A DNA stretch of 64,000 nt, taken from assembly GCA_030015575.1 (NCBI GenBank), contig JASDDO010000026.1:187947739-188011738 (forward strand), read 5' to 3'. Both the position numbers and the translations under genes were made by a program. The notes below the pieces were generated by a model. The model searched no databases and was not told where the DNA came from. It was given only the letters and a program-made list of their open reading frames with translations. The first letter of the stretch is position 1; every line of letters begins with the position of its first letter. Below are positions 21,414 through 32,262 of this stretch, piece after piece. The stretch comes from Agapanthus africanus. Taxonomy: Eukaryota; Streptophyta; Magnoliopsida; Asparagales; Amaryllidaceae.

Positions 21414-23623
21414 TGTAGGGTTACTAGGCACTGTCACAAGGATCTATAAGGCATCAACCATGCCCGATTTAAAATTTATACATGCCGAACAAGCCAAAGC
21501 GAGGATCTTTGCTAAATAATTAGGGTTAAACATGCAAGTAAACATCTTTACAACTAAGAGTGAGGGATTACAACCTTTATAGTCCGCTCCTTCGCTTCAT
21601 AAGCTCCGAGTAGTAGTCCCTTCGCCGCGATCCATGATCTCCCGAACTCAAGAGAAGCTCCACAACCCGAATGATCCATGCTTGCTTGAAGTCTTTCTAA
21701 TCAAAGATGATCCACCTTGAAGTTTTTTTTAACTCAAGCTCTCACTCACTAATGAAGTGAACACCCTAATCTTAATTGGCTAGATTAGATGAGAATGATG
21801 AGGTAGGAATTTGGCTCTCATTTGTTTTCATAATCTCACACTCAATCATCACAAAAGAAAAACATAGAAAGCTTTTTAGATCTCAAGGAAGAAGAAGAAG
21901 AATGAATATCCTTTTGTGATGAATAATGAAATTGTAATGATAATTACAAATGCAACAATGGTTGATAATAGATAGGGCTAACCATTGTAGGGAGTTTACT
22001 AGGGTTAAGGGTTTGGGTTGGGTTAAAGAATATCTCACAAAATATCAACACATAATATCTTTGCAAGAAACAAAAGAAAAGCTTCTAGAAGCTTCATGAA
22101 AGAACTAACCCAAATCAAACCCTAACCATGTTTAATCTCCACTAATCATGTTGCATTAGTAATTATAACTTGTTACAATATTATATATCACATATATAAT
22201 ATATTTTTGTAACAAAAGAAAATAATACAATTAACATATATCGCATATATATCAATTTATTATTCGATGAGAAAATGAAATAATAAAGCGAGCAAATATT
22301 AGATAATATAAAGTAATATATCACATATATAATTATACATTAAATTATCGAATCAACACTTGATCCGACAATCCGGCTATATCGAATATAACCATCTAAT
22401 ATATCATGTACCGATTCATCGAATCAACACCTGATCCGATGACACGGCTGATATCAAATACCGCCGGCCGATATCGTATATCGCGAGAATACAATACGGT
22501 ATCTCATATCGTCTTATTCTCGATCCAGCACATATCACATATGTGCTCCTACTCCGCTTTGGCTGAGTCAAGAAATCTCTGTATAGGACTCTAAAGAATC
22601 GTCAATACGCCGGTAGCAGGTGATGATCATATCAAACACCCACAAGCTGCAAGCGGTCAGCTAAACGTAACAGCCACCCAGGTATTGAGCGATCAGAAGA
22701 TCAACAAGCAAGCCTGTACATCCTCCTTTGAATCCAATCAGTAACACTCCCGTACAGTCCGGTCTCTTCGTCTGATATGTCGCATATCTAGTCCATGGGT
22801 GGTATACGTTAGACCCCAGTAACCGATAAGTCGTGTCGATGTGAGGCTCATAATAGGTCGAGAACCTACTGATAACACTTACCAGTAGTACTCAATATCC
22901 GCCCTGGCTAGGGACTTCCAGTAATAGCCAATCGAACACAGCACAACATCAACTCCATATACCGGGAGAGACGAATCCCCTCCTATCGCTCATTGCCTCC
23001 ATGTGATTCGGGACTGTACCCAAAAGCCACCGTTTTGCACGCCCTCTTGGACGTGGTAAGGTGGAAATCAAAGCACAGTGGGAATCACACAAGTCTCTAT
23101 GACGATCTCGGGTCTACAGACTAACCTGTACCAGTGTCATCGGAGAACTGCCATCTGACGTGAGGTATAATACCATCTGGGAGTTCTCGGCAAGTCCGTA
23201 CAGTGTACCCAGTTTCCATTGAGCACACGTACACCATTCTTGATGTCAAACACCGATGGATATGGGATCATCCATCGCCCATCATATGGGTCAAGATGCG
23301 TATACGCTAGTCTACACTAGTGTATCGATGCCCTGTCTCGACACACCCTCGACTAGGAACAGTTATAGGATGTACTTGTTGACTACCCTTACCCCATTAG
23401 TATGATCTCATCATAGTCCCAGTAGTCGAGTACATATCCTAAGGGCTTTATCAACATGTGAGAACAAGACAGTAAACTAATACAAGTCAACATGTTAAGA
23501 TAAAGTGAAACCAAATAGCATACTATCAAGAGCAAGAAAGTCTTCTCTATATATATCCAAGCATCCATTATAATATACATCATATGTACAACAATGGTCT
23601 CTAGGGCATATATATAACTATAA
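21414..23623 (-). mobile_element. Angela 5' LTR of the minus-strand element
   Basis: On the plus strand it opens TGTAGGGTTACTAGG and runs to about 23623, where the terminal dinucleotide has decayed (AACTATAA instead of AACTAACA). It matches 13231-15464 throughout, with one fewer 20-bp repeat unit. Confidence 0.9.
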
Positions 23624-23628
23624 GATGA

Positions 23629-24404
23629 AGCTCTCAAGAGAAAGCTTCAAGAAGGAAGAAGAAACCAAGTGATAGCCCACTTATTCTCGAGCCTAAACCA
23701 AAAACAAAAGAACTAAGAAAATGTATATACTATGTGAGAACCCTTCCCTTGCTCACTGATCTGGCTTTTATAGGCACCAAAAAAGGTTAAACAAGTAATA
23801 GAAATAAGGTGATGTGACTACAAAGAAGTGACAGTGAAAAGATGGGGAAAGATGGGGCACGGGGGGCTGACGGGCACGGTTTTTCATGAGGTGTCGCCGG
23901 TCCAAATCCGAGCGTAGAGGCTCGGGTTGATGTGGTGGTCTTGTGTCTACTCCAACATCATCCTAGTGCTATTTGATTTGTCTAAAATAACCTGGTTTGC
24001 ATTAAGAGATTTGGAGGGAACTTGAAGCAATGTATCACATCAAAACTTTTTGCATTTATTACTCTTGTCCCCCCCCATGTGCCCACTTCATCATATCTTG
24101 TGTGCCATGGGCAGCCCCACCATGGTCCTAGTACCAAAGAGCATGTGTACAATTGTATGTGTTGGACCAAAATTGTGTGCACACAATTATTTTGCAAATG
24201 CTCTTTGGATATTGGTCGGTTTCATGTTCTGTTTACAGTGTCGGCTCCTAAACGTTATATCCGTGATTTTGAATGTATTTTCAGTATTTTATCACGAACA
24301 CCTGTAATCCATAATTACTGAGCATACACTGATTAATAGTACCGATATATCACAAAATAGATAATGAATAAGTGGTATTAAATTGCAGTTTTCTGTGATG
24401 AACA
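23629..24404 (-). mobile_element. Athila-like 3' LTR, main remaining part
   Basis: This resumes the LTR interrupted at 13230 and matches 29597-30377. On the minus strand the LTR opens TGTTCATCAC at 24404, directly after a purine tract (TAAGTTTGGGGGTATT). Frames of 71-99 codons here also occur in the other LTR and are not genes. Confidence 0.85.
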
Positions 24405-25971
24405 AATACCCCCAAACTTATATTTTGCTCGCCCGAGCAAAACAAAAAATCCTAGCCTCACTTTCACAGGGAACGTGATTGCACAGAGCATGTGCAACAA
24501 GCCGTTAAACCTCTAGGTGTCCTTAATAGGAGGAGTGTTGTCTCCTGAGGGTTTTCAACGGATTACACCTACAATATCCAATCATGTTATCGTCGTGGAG
24601 AAACTGTTGATTCTAATCTTAAGTTAGAGATCAAAGTTAGAAGTTCTATTACCCATGTTAGAAACGTTAAACCCTATTTTTCACTCCTTGCAATTTGTTT
24701 AACATAAGCTCATACGCATCTTTACGTGATTGTGCGGATAGTGTCCATAAGTTTTTAGGAACATTGATCAGGGTCATCATGTCAAAATTTCAGACCAGGA
24801 TAGATTTCTAAAGGATCACACGAGTTTGAAAGGAGTTAAGATATTCTCAAGTTTTATTTCCAGTTAGATTTCAAGTCAGAATATATATCATTTTTAACAG
24901 AGAACCTAAGTTTTATTTTTCACTCCCACCATTCACCTGTTGTAGGTCATACCCACCCTTCGTTATCGAGCAAAATGTTTTAATAAATACAAACTTTCTT
25001 ATCTCCACGAAAAAACTGTTTTAATCGAAAATTCTTCTCCGCCAAGATTATTCTCCCACAAAGAACCGTGAGGACTTTTAACATGGAGAGAACACTTGCC
25101 TAGATTGTTGTATTTGGCGATTGGAAACTTAGCGAGGTTTGGGTCAATGACTCCCAAACCAGATGGTTTTAGGCCATTAGGTGTGGAGACACCCCCAAGG
25201 ACTTAATTACCCAAGTTACCAAAGACATAAAACAAAAGACTCATTTTATTTTAAAATGGTCTGAACTCAGTGAAAACGGAGATATAACCAGCTTTTTCTT
25301 TTAAATATGAAGACATTACAAATGGATAAGGTGTGTAATTACTCCAACAAGGTTTCAGATGGGTTATTTTTCAGACTTATAGCTTCTGTTGAAACCTCAA
25401 TAATATATTTCATATTCACCTTACTTTATGAACTATTCTTGATATTACTTAACTTAGAACAAACGTGTTTAATCCTAAATATGGTTATCAATTTTAAAAG
25501 TTTATAGACATGTATTACATTCACCAAATTCTAAACAACATACGACACGTGTAAGTGATATAAAAGACGTATATTAGCAACTGTTAAACACAAGGGAGGG
25601 TTATCTTTCGGATCGTCAATCTCACAACAAGGATTTAGTTATTTCTAACTTATCGACCAAACCGTCAGACTTTGAATCTAAGCTCCCCCACTAGCAAACA
25701 TGAAAAAGTTTTTATGTTTTTTAGGGATTTTTTTTGAATTTTTTTGAATTTTTTAAAATATGTATGCAATGCAGAATATACACATGATGCGGCAAAATAA
25801 ATATGCTATGCAAAATGTACATATGATGCAGCAAAATAAACGCAGTGCTCACCCCCAAACCTGAGTTTTACGATGTCCTCATCGTTGCCCCCATCTCCGG
25901 TAGCTAGACTTAGACATCAGGGTAAGAATTTTATTCAAAGAAAAAGAAAAACCTAAGACTAATTACAACAT
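24405..25971 (-). other. Athila-like internal 3' region
   Basis: AT-rich non-coding sequence between the gag-like frame and the 3' LTR, related to 6100-7280. The purine tract at 24405-24421 (complement of AAATACCCCCAAACTTA) lies at the LTR edge. No pol domain can be read in any frame, although an autonomous Athila or Tat element would have several kilobases of pol here. Confidence 0.7.
25764..25841. repeat. 39-bp tandem repeat, two units
   Basis: Units 25764-25802 and 25803-25841 both read ATGC.ATGCA.AAT.TACA.ATGATGC and end GCAAAATAAA. They lie in the 3' non-coding region of the Athila-like element. Confidence 0.85.
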
Positions 25972-27321
25972 TTACATGTTAAAAAACTGGGTTAGTTCAG
26001 AAATTAATACCATCCATTTAAATTTTTTGTCTATATAGTGCAATGGCTGATAAAAGAATATGTATATATAAAAGGATAAGAAAAAGCAAAGGTATATGAT
26101 AGATGTTAGTGAAGGGCATGGGCCTGTAAAAGTAGGGAGCGTAAGATGCTGAAAGTGAAGATGAAATTTTGAAGAGTTGAAAGAATTTTTCCCTGGATGA
26201 ATTGAATGTTCGAAAGACACGTGTTGAGTTCCAAAGTCAAGTTCGTGGCAAAATTGGAGTTCATCCGCAAAAAGTTCAGCAAAAGAAAGGTTTTTAGGAT
26301 GTTCCCAAATTGATCCTGACTCAAATTCACCAAGAATATCAAGTTCATCCGCAAAAATTTCCTGAAAACTCGATATGAAAGAATGGTTTTCAAGGCTTTC
26401 TTCCTCTCTATGACTTTCCACAATCCTATTCTTATCACTATGGTTTTCTAACTCTCCCAATACCATTTCTTCCTCATCACATTCTCAAATGGGTAGGTAT
26501 ATGTCATCCAAAAAAGTAGGTTCCCATACTAACATTTCTTCCGAAACAATATCACTACGTGATACAAAAATTGTGGGTTCCTGATCATTGATCTCTTCTG
26601 ACAATCTATCCAAACCATACCCGTAAAAGTCACAAGATTCCTCCTCTAAAATTGGAATACAAAAATCAGTCAGAGGTTTTTCTTATGTGTTCTGATAACA
26701 CTCAGTTAATTCATTTGCATCATCATCTATGAAATCATAAAAATTCGTTTGATTTGGTATCTCACTCGGATGACTTCCTAGATGACAGACATTAACACTA
26801 TTATGTTCCGATTGATTGTGTTCACTCTCTAGAATCCTTACAGCTAAATGTTTTGCTTCTTCTATTCTAGCCAAAGATTGAGCTTGAGCGTGAAATAATT
26901 GTTCAGAATGTTGTATACACAGAGCTAGCGTAGCAGCTATTTGATTCTCGACCTCAATCATCACTTCAATACCCTTTTCTAAAGCGGTCAACTTAGCATC
27001 CATCTCACTATCATTCCCTAATGATGATTCAATTGTTTCGGGTTGAAGGGATTGTGATGGTGGTGATGCTAAAGCAGTAAATATGTCGACCTCTTTCTCT
27101 AAATTTTCAATCATTTGGTCTATGGTTGAAGTGGGACTGGGTTCAAGAGTGTTAGGTAGGTGACCATTATCAAAATTCTGGGACGGTTGGTCACCCCCTA
27201 AGAAAGGACAGTTGTCATGAATGTGGGAAGAATCATGGCAATGTGAACAAATGAATTGGGACTGAGTATAAACAAAATAATAAGAATCGTGAAAAATTGA
27301 ATTAAATCGTGTATCACCCAT
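25972..27321 (-). pseudogene. Gag-like frame of the Athila-like element, two stops
   Basis: A single frame of 450 codons from ATG at 27321, broken by TAA at 26683-26685 and TGA at 26485-26487. Near residue 25 a CCHC zinc knuckle is visible: CSHCHDSSHIHDNC. A long stretch around residues 65-165 (IDQMIENLEKEVD, LARIEEAKHLA) has heptad-like spacing and may be coiled coil. The second half is acidic and ends in QPLHYIDKKFKWMVL, similar to the end of the plus-strand frame at 5905. There is no protease, RT or integrase. It probably derives from gag of an Athila/Tat element and would bind element RNA; the exact relationship is uncertain. Confidence 0.6.
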
Positions 27322-28548
27322 ATTTAAAAGAATTCACAAAAGTCACAAAAAATGAAGAATATCACACCCCCAACAGTCTATGGTATGCTAGTCAACAAGA
27401 CCTGCTCAAGAACCTGATTGTCGATGTAAAACTGTGTCAAGAAACGAGCTCAAGATATACGGATCACGAAGCTAGGTAAGTGCAAGAGAGAAGGGGATGT
27501 TTTGCAACGCTTTCGCGAAGTTCCTTAATTAGATAAGCCTTTCTCTTGAACACTTGTTTAGATACTCCATGAACGATATACCGTTAAGCAGTGTTCTAAA
27601 CACAGTCAAATTCTCCAAATGAGCATGAAGTCCTTAAAGTCAGAGTTCTAATTGATTTTAAATTACTTGGGGTATGCAAGAATGCAGCTGTGTGATTTGT
27701 GGGCTACGGAGAAAAGGTGATGAAATCCTTTACCGTATCTTGTTTGGTCTTTTTGCCCGTAGTTCCATATTAAGATGCAAATGTGTAATCAATAAAAGAA
27801 TTTAAGAAATCAAGCAATTTAAGCAATTCTTTTTCTGTTAAAGTTTAAGCGCTGCAACAAATACGGTTAGTTCTCTGTGCAATTGGTGACAAATTTGTGC
27901 GAAGAATCCTGCATAAGATAGAAATATTAGAATGCGTCGGATTCAAGAGGAATGTGTTAGGAAATACGTACTGATGTGGGTTGGTTAAGAAAACCTTTTT
28001 GAAAGTGATCCGAGTCTTTGATTGTTCGCTTGAGCGGGTCAAACTATCCGGATCTTTGGCACTGTACTTCACTAATGTTTTGCAATTGAATTTGAGCCTC
28101 GCTCCGCACGATCGCTGGTCGTAATTCCGTAAAAACCTGAAATGTCGGAAAATACGATATTTAGTGTCAAAAGCGATATATATACCCCAATTCCAACACA
28201 CTCAAAATTATAAAAATCAAACAATAGCAATAGAGTACTGACAACACACTGGAGATCACACAAAAAGAAAAAATCAAAAACACCCACATTTGGCCGGCGA
28301 GCTCGGATAATTCAATGATGTCGACGGTCGGATTCAGAGGAGAGGGGCTGTAATTTTGTGTGGGTTCTCTAGGAACTATTAGTAATCTATTGGTATACTT
28401 TGATTTTTAAAATAAAATTTAGTGTGTTAGCAGGTCTGAAGGACAGAGAACAAGATAGAAAAAAAATCTCGTATTGTTAGTTTTGAAAAAATTGAGTTAA
28501 AAGTAAGTTTTGTTAGTAAGAACAAGAAATAAAAATTCCTAATAACTA
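27322..28548 (-). other. Athila-like leader
   Basis: Non-coding sequence between the primer site and the gag-like start on the minus strand. Open frames of 118 codons (27845-28201) and 71 codons (28072-28287) show no known domain. Nothing else is recognisable. Confidence 0.5.
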
Positions 28549-28571
28549 CCAACTCCCCGGCAACGGCGCCA
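28549..28571 (-). other. Primer binding site (Asp tRNA type)
   Basis: The plus strand at 28555-28571, CCCCGGCAACGGCGCCA, equals the 3' end of plant aspartate tRNA including CCA. The sense strand therefore carries its complement, TGGCGCCGTTGCCGGGG. This primer site is characteristic of Athila-type gypsy elements. It lies six bases from the LTR edge. Confidence 0.93.
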
Positions 28572-28577
28572 AAAACT

Positions 28578-30377
28578 TGTTGGGAATTCATCCGCGCGCG
28601 CAAACGCGTATGTTTTGGAAACGGATATGATTTTAAGGAAATGGATTGCGCACGCGAGATCGTTCTCGTTTTTAAAATTTATAAACCACAAGCGCACGGC
28701 GCGTTGTTGCAAGCCGGCAAGTACGAGTTGATCCGCAGGGAAATTTATATTAGGTTTTGTTGTTTAAGTTTCAACAAATAATGAATGGTTGGTTTTGTTA
28801 CTAAAATAAAGAATACGAAAACAAAGAAAACAAGGAAAACAAGTTTTGGAAGAAGTGGTTATGGGTTTGGCTCGTATGGTCGAATCGCGACAATTCCTTC
28901 GACCCTCCCTTGATCATAAGTTGTTTGTCTTTACGTCGATCCCGGCATGAAGCATGATTTGTCAAAGCGGTTGTGAAGCACAAATCATCAAATTTCGATA
29001 TTCGCCGCAAAATACGAAAAGAGTCCATTTGTTCACTTACCTTTTGTATGTCCAAGCTTAGGGTATCAACACTAAAGACAAGGGTTAGCAAGCATACCAC
29101 AATATTAAAAACACAAAGTAGTGAATGAGAGAAAATGATTTAGTATTAAGTGTGCTAAGTGTCTGTGATGGTATATGGTATATGAAACCAAGATATTTGT
29201 CAAGTCACTTAATCACAAAATACCACATTCAAACTTAGCAAACTTAACACCGAATTGTTTCTAACCTTGGGCTTGCAAGATGGGGTTTGTGGGAAGAATA
29301 TGGTATGTGATGAGGTTACAAAGTAACTATGGAATCAACATACCATATCAACTCATCCAAGTTACAATACTAAGTTTATAACCATATTTAAGCACATTAA
29401 ACATTAACAAGAGGAGGAGGAGGCAAAGCCTTTCATCTCACTTCCTCACCAATACCACAACCAAAGAAGATTAGTTAAGCATGATAAAGAAAAGCAAATA
29501 AGAAAAAGAAGTAAGTAATGAAAGAAATAAAAATATTATAAACACTTGAAGAAGAGCTACAAGATATTGGTAACTTGTTCAACGTCCATAATGAAGCTCT
29601 CAAGAGAAAGCTTCAAGAGGGAAGAAGAAGAAGAAGAAACTAAGTGATAGCCCACTCACTCTCAAGCCTAAACCAAAAACAAAATAACTAAGAAAATGTA
29701 TATACTATGTGAGACCCCTTCCCTTGCTCAGTGATCTGGCTTTTATAGGCACCAAAAAAGATTAAATAAGTAATAGAAATAAGGTGATGTGACTGCAAGG
29801 AAGGGACAGTGAAAAGATGGGGATAGATGGGGCAAGGGGGGACGGCGAGCTCGGTTTTTCAAGAGGTATGGCCGGTCCAAATCCGAGCGTAGATGCTCGG
29901 GTTGATGTGGTGATCTTTTGTCTACTCCAACATCATCCTAGTGCTATTTGATTTGTCTAAACTAACCTGGTTTGCATTCAGAGATTTGGAGGGAACTTGA
30001 AGCAATGTATCACATCAAAACTTTTTGCATTTATAACTCTTGTCTCCCCATGTGCCCACTTCATCATATCTTGTGTGCCATGGGCAGCCCCACCATGGTC
30101 CTAGTGCCAATGAGCATGTGTACACTTGTATGTGTTGGACCAAAATTGTATGCACACAATTATTTTGCAAAAGCTCTTTGGATATCGGTCGGTTTCCTGT
30201 TCTGTTTGCAGTATCGGCTCCTAAACATTATATCCGTGATTTTGAATGTGTTTTCAGTATTTTATCACGAACACCTGTAATCTGTAATTACAGAGCATAC
30301 ACTGATTAATAGTACCGATATATCACAAAATAGATAATGAATGAGCGGTATTAAATTGCAGTATTTTGTGATGAACA
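28578..30377 (-). mobile_element. Athila-like 5' LTR, 1.8 kb
   Basis: On the plus strand it starts TGTTGGGAATTC and ends TGATGAACA, so the sense LTR runs TGTTCATCAC to GAATTCCCAACA. Its right two thirds match 13147-13230 plus 23629-24404. The right flank is ATAGC inside an Angela leader, so the element inserted into that leader; the left flank is lost and the target duplication cannot be checked. Confidence 0.88.
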
Positions 30378-30564
30378 ATAGCATTGATCGTTAAGTGAAA
30401 AAATCTCCTGAAGAGTAGCATATACTCACAGTGGGATCGGGATCCAAATATCATTGTGTGATAATACTAAAGTAATCCTACCAATATTATTACACTCCAA
30501 ATGGTATGCAACACTAGAAAGTTTCTTTTTCCTTAGAAACTCCCGATGTGGCTTTTTACCCCAT

Positions 30565-30777
30565 ACTTCTATGACCTTGACTAAGGCCAACAAATCATAA
30601 GTCATATGTCAAGTTCTACCCATCATTGTCCAGGTTAATTTGAACCCACCCGTACATACCCTTGACTAAGGCCAATAAAGTAGTACGACTGTCCCAAACC
30701 GACACATTTATCTATGCAACATATGAATACCCAGCTTCTACCAATCACTATGTCTTGACTAAGGCCAACAAACATAG
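30565..30777 (-). promoter_or_regulatory. Three tandem leader stem-loops (type 2)
   Basis: On the sense strand the order is 30748-30777, 30651-30687 and 30565-30602. The tip is TTTGTTGGCCTTAGTCAAG with small variation and can fold as UUGGC-CUUA-GUCAA. Outer stems are CUAUG/CAUAG; CGUAC-UAC/GUA-u-GUACG with one bulged base; and ACUUAUGA/UCAU-ag-AAGU with a two-base bulge. The stems differ from those at 19190-19404 while pairing is kept. Confidence 0.65.
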
Positions 30778-31925
30778 CTTGAATACTATTGAATATTCAT
30801 ATGAAATGACGGAGGGCTATGAATGGGTTTGGCGAAACCGTGAATGTAGTGAACTTGATATAATCGATGGAACCTGATAGCTTTTAAAATGAGTGATTTA
30901 AGCACCGCATTTTTAAAAGTTTGTTGTTTTGAATAAACCGAGTGGTTTTAAAATTGTTCCAACGATTCATCTTTGGTTTGTTTTCTTTGCATTAATTTAA
31001 TGCAGTTCCATCAATTAACCTACCATTGGAGAAAACAACGAAAATACAACGTACTCTTATGCCATCCGCATTCACCACGGGGCCCCGTCATCACCCGTTA
31101 GGTTACTTAACTAACGACAGAGCGGGGGCTGGACTAGCGCTGGTGTAAAACATAAGCAACACCTACTAGATATCATATATAGATATATGCATTCTCTTGA
31201 CGCAATAATAGGCATTTCAGATCACAGATGAACATATTCGATATACTAGGAATTCCGCGTTTCGTTTGAGCCTGTAACGAAAGACGGATTCCACGGTCAT
31301 GATGAATAGCCAAACCCCACCTTAGACCCCTACAGGTGCGGCAAACTACCCGCCAAATACCCGAAGTGAAGCAACCTCCCTCGGCAAAGTGAGTTGGCCA
31401 CTCGGCACTTCAAAATACCCGGTAGTTTCTGCAGCCCACCTTCAGTCTATCCCAGGAGCAAAAACAGTAAAAGAAATAATACAACGATGGCTACAAGATC
31501 AACCCAGATGTGCCCCGGAAAATAATATTATATCACTTTAAAAATTTTATATCGAATGAAAGAATGAAAACCCTCATCTCACATCCCCTGCTATTCATCC
31601 ACGACGATCCAACAAGTTCATATACACAAACCAACATAACATTATTACAGATATGTGCAACCCCGGCTAATCGACGTATAGAAATTAGTCGACGTATCCA
31701 AACACATATGCACATCACAAAGCTTGTAAAGTAACCGCGATATTAGAATTCCGCATGCAATTAGCAAACTAAACCAATTTTTCCAAAACACAAAAAAATC
31801 CAGTGAGCTAAAGTTCCAAAACCGATTGTTTTAAGCCAATCCGGGAGTCGAAACGAACTCGAAACCCGCCCGAATCTTCGCGGAGAGTTAGACCATGAAA
31901 TTAACTTCAAGTTGGGGTCCTAGAA

Positions 31926-32041
31926 GGGGTACCCCACCCTCGAGGCCACAACGAGGTGGCCACGGGGTGAGGCAGACCCGAAACTGCCTAAGGTGGGGCA
32001 GTTTCGGGTCCCCACCGCCAAGACCACCTTGTGGTGGTCTT
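31926..32041 (-). promoter_or_regulatory. Cluster of GC-rich hairpins near the primer site
   Basis: In 116 bases lie the palindrome GGGGTACCCC (31926-31935), GGCCAC/GTGGCC (31944-31961), a perfect 14-bp inverted repeat starting GACCCGAAACTGCC (31975-32010), and a 9-bp stem AAGACCACC/GGTGGTCTT with a four-base loop (32020-32041). The cluster begins about 210 bases after the primer site on the sense strand and is far more GC-rich than its surroundings. Confidence 0.7.
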
Positions 32042-32248
32042 AGGGAGTAGGCCCAGCCGTTCGGTCCCCCCAGAGGGTCCCCGAGGTGCGCACGCTTCAC
32101 CCCGCAGCTTCTTGGATCAAACTGTGAGCCCGCGGGGTGTGCAAACAAATCAAAACATCAATTTTGGAAACTCTTTTTATCGGCAGTTTTTGCGCGACAA
32201 AAACAGCGGATTTCTAACGTCGCTACAAGCTATCTAAGATTTATGAGA

Positions 32249-32261
32249 GGCTTTGATACCA
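32249..32261 (-). other. Primer binding site (initiator Met tRNA type)
   Basis: The sense-strand TGGTATCAAAGCC is one base from the LTR end (CTTACA) and differs at one position from the standard TGGTATCAGAGC. Confidence 0.88.
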
Positions 32262-32262
32262 C

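Larger units (their letters stand above)
13231..23623 (-). mobile_element. Complete Angela element, minus strand, 10.4 kb
   Basis: Two family II LTRs flank a leader, a gag-protease remnant and integrase-RT-RNase H, all on the minus strand. The element interrupts Athila-like LTR sequence that reads CATAATGAAGCTCTC in the uninterrupted copy near 29591. The flanks are AATGA at 13226-13230 and GATGA at 23624-23628, a 5-bp target duplication with one difference. The right LTR end has decayed from AACA to ATAA. Stops, a frameshift, a gag deletion and substitutions in protease and integrase make it non-functional. Confidence 0.88.
30378..32248 (-). other. Angela leader, family III, cut by the Athila-like insertion
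   Basis: On the minus strand this runs from the primer site towards gag but ends at the Athila-like LTR before any gag start. It shares blocks with the leaders at 18753-21399 and 42654-44669, including the three type 2 stem-loops and a block CACGGTCATGATGAATAGCC on the plus strand near 31291. The type 1 pair is not recognisable. Short frames inside are not conserved. Confidence 0.75.

Noticed and set aside
24022..24321. 99-codon frame, with a similar 102-codon frame at 29972-30280
   Set aside because: Both copies are the two LTRs of the Athila-like element; the repetition is explained by LTR identity, and there is no gene signal.
28549..28571. Match to aspartate tRNA that could be a tRNA gene
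   Set aside because: Only the 3' 17 bases including CCA match; it lies beside an LTR, which is the hallmark of a primer binding site.
31888..32148. 86-codon open frame on the minus strand in GC-rich sequence
   Set aside because: It lies in the family III leader over the hairpin cluster; the long frame follows from high GC content and has no relative in the other leaders.
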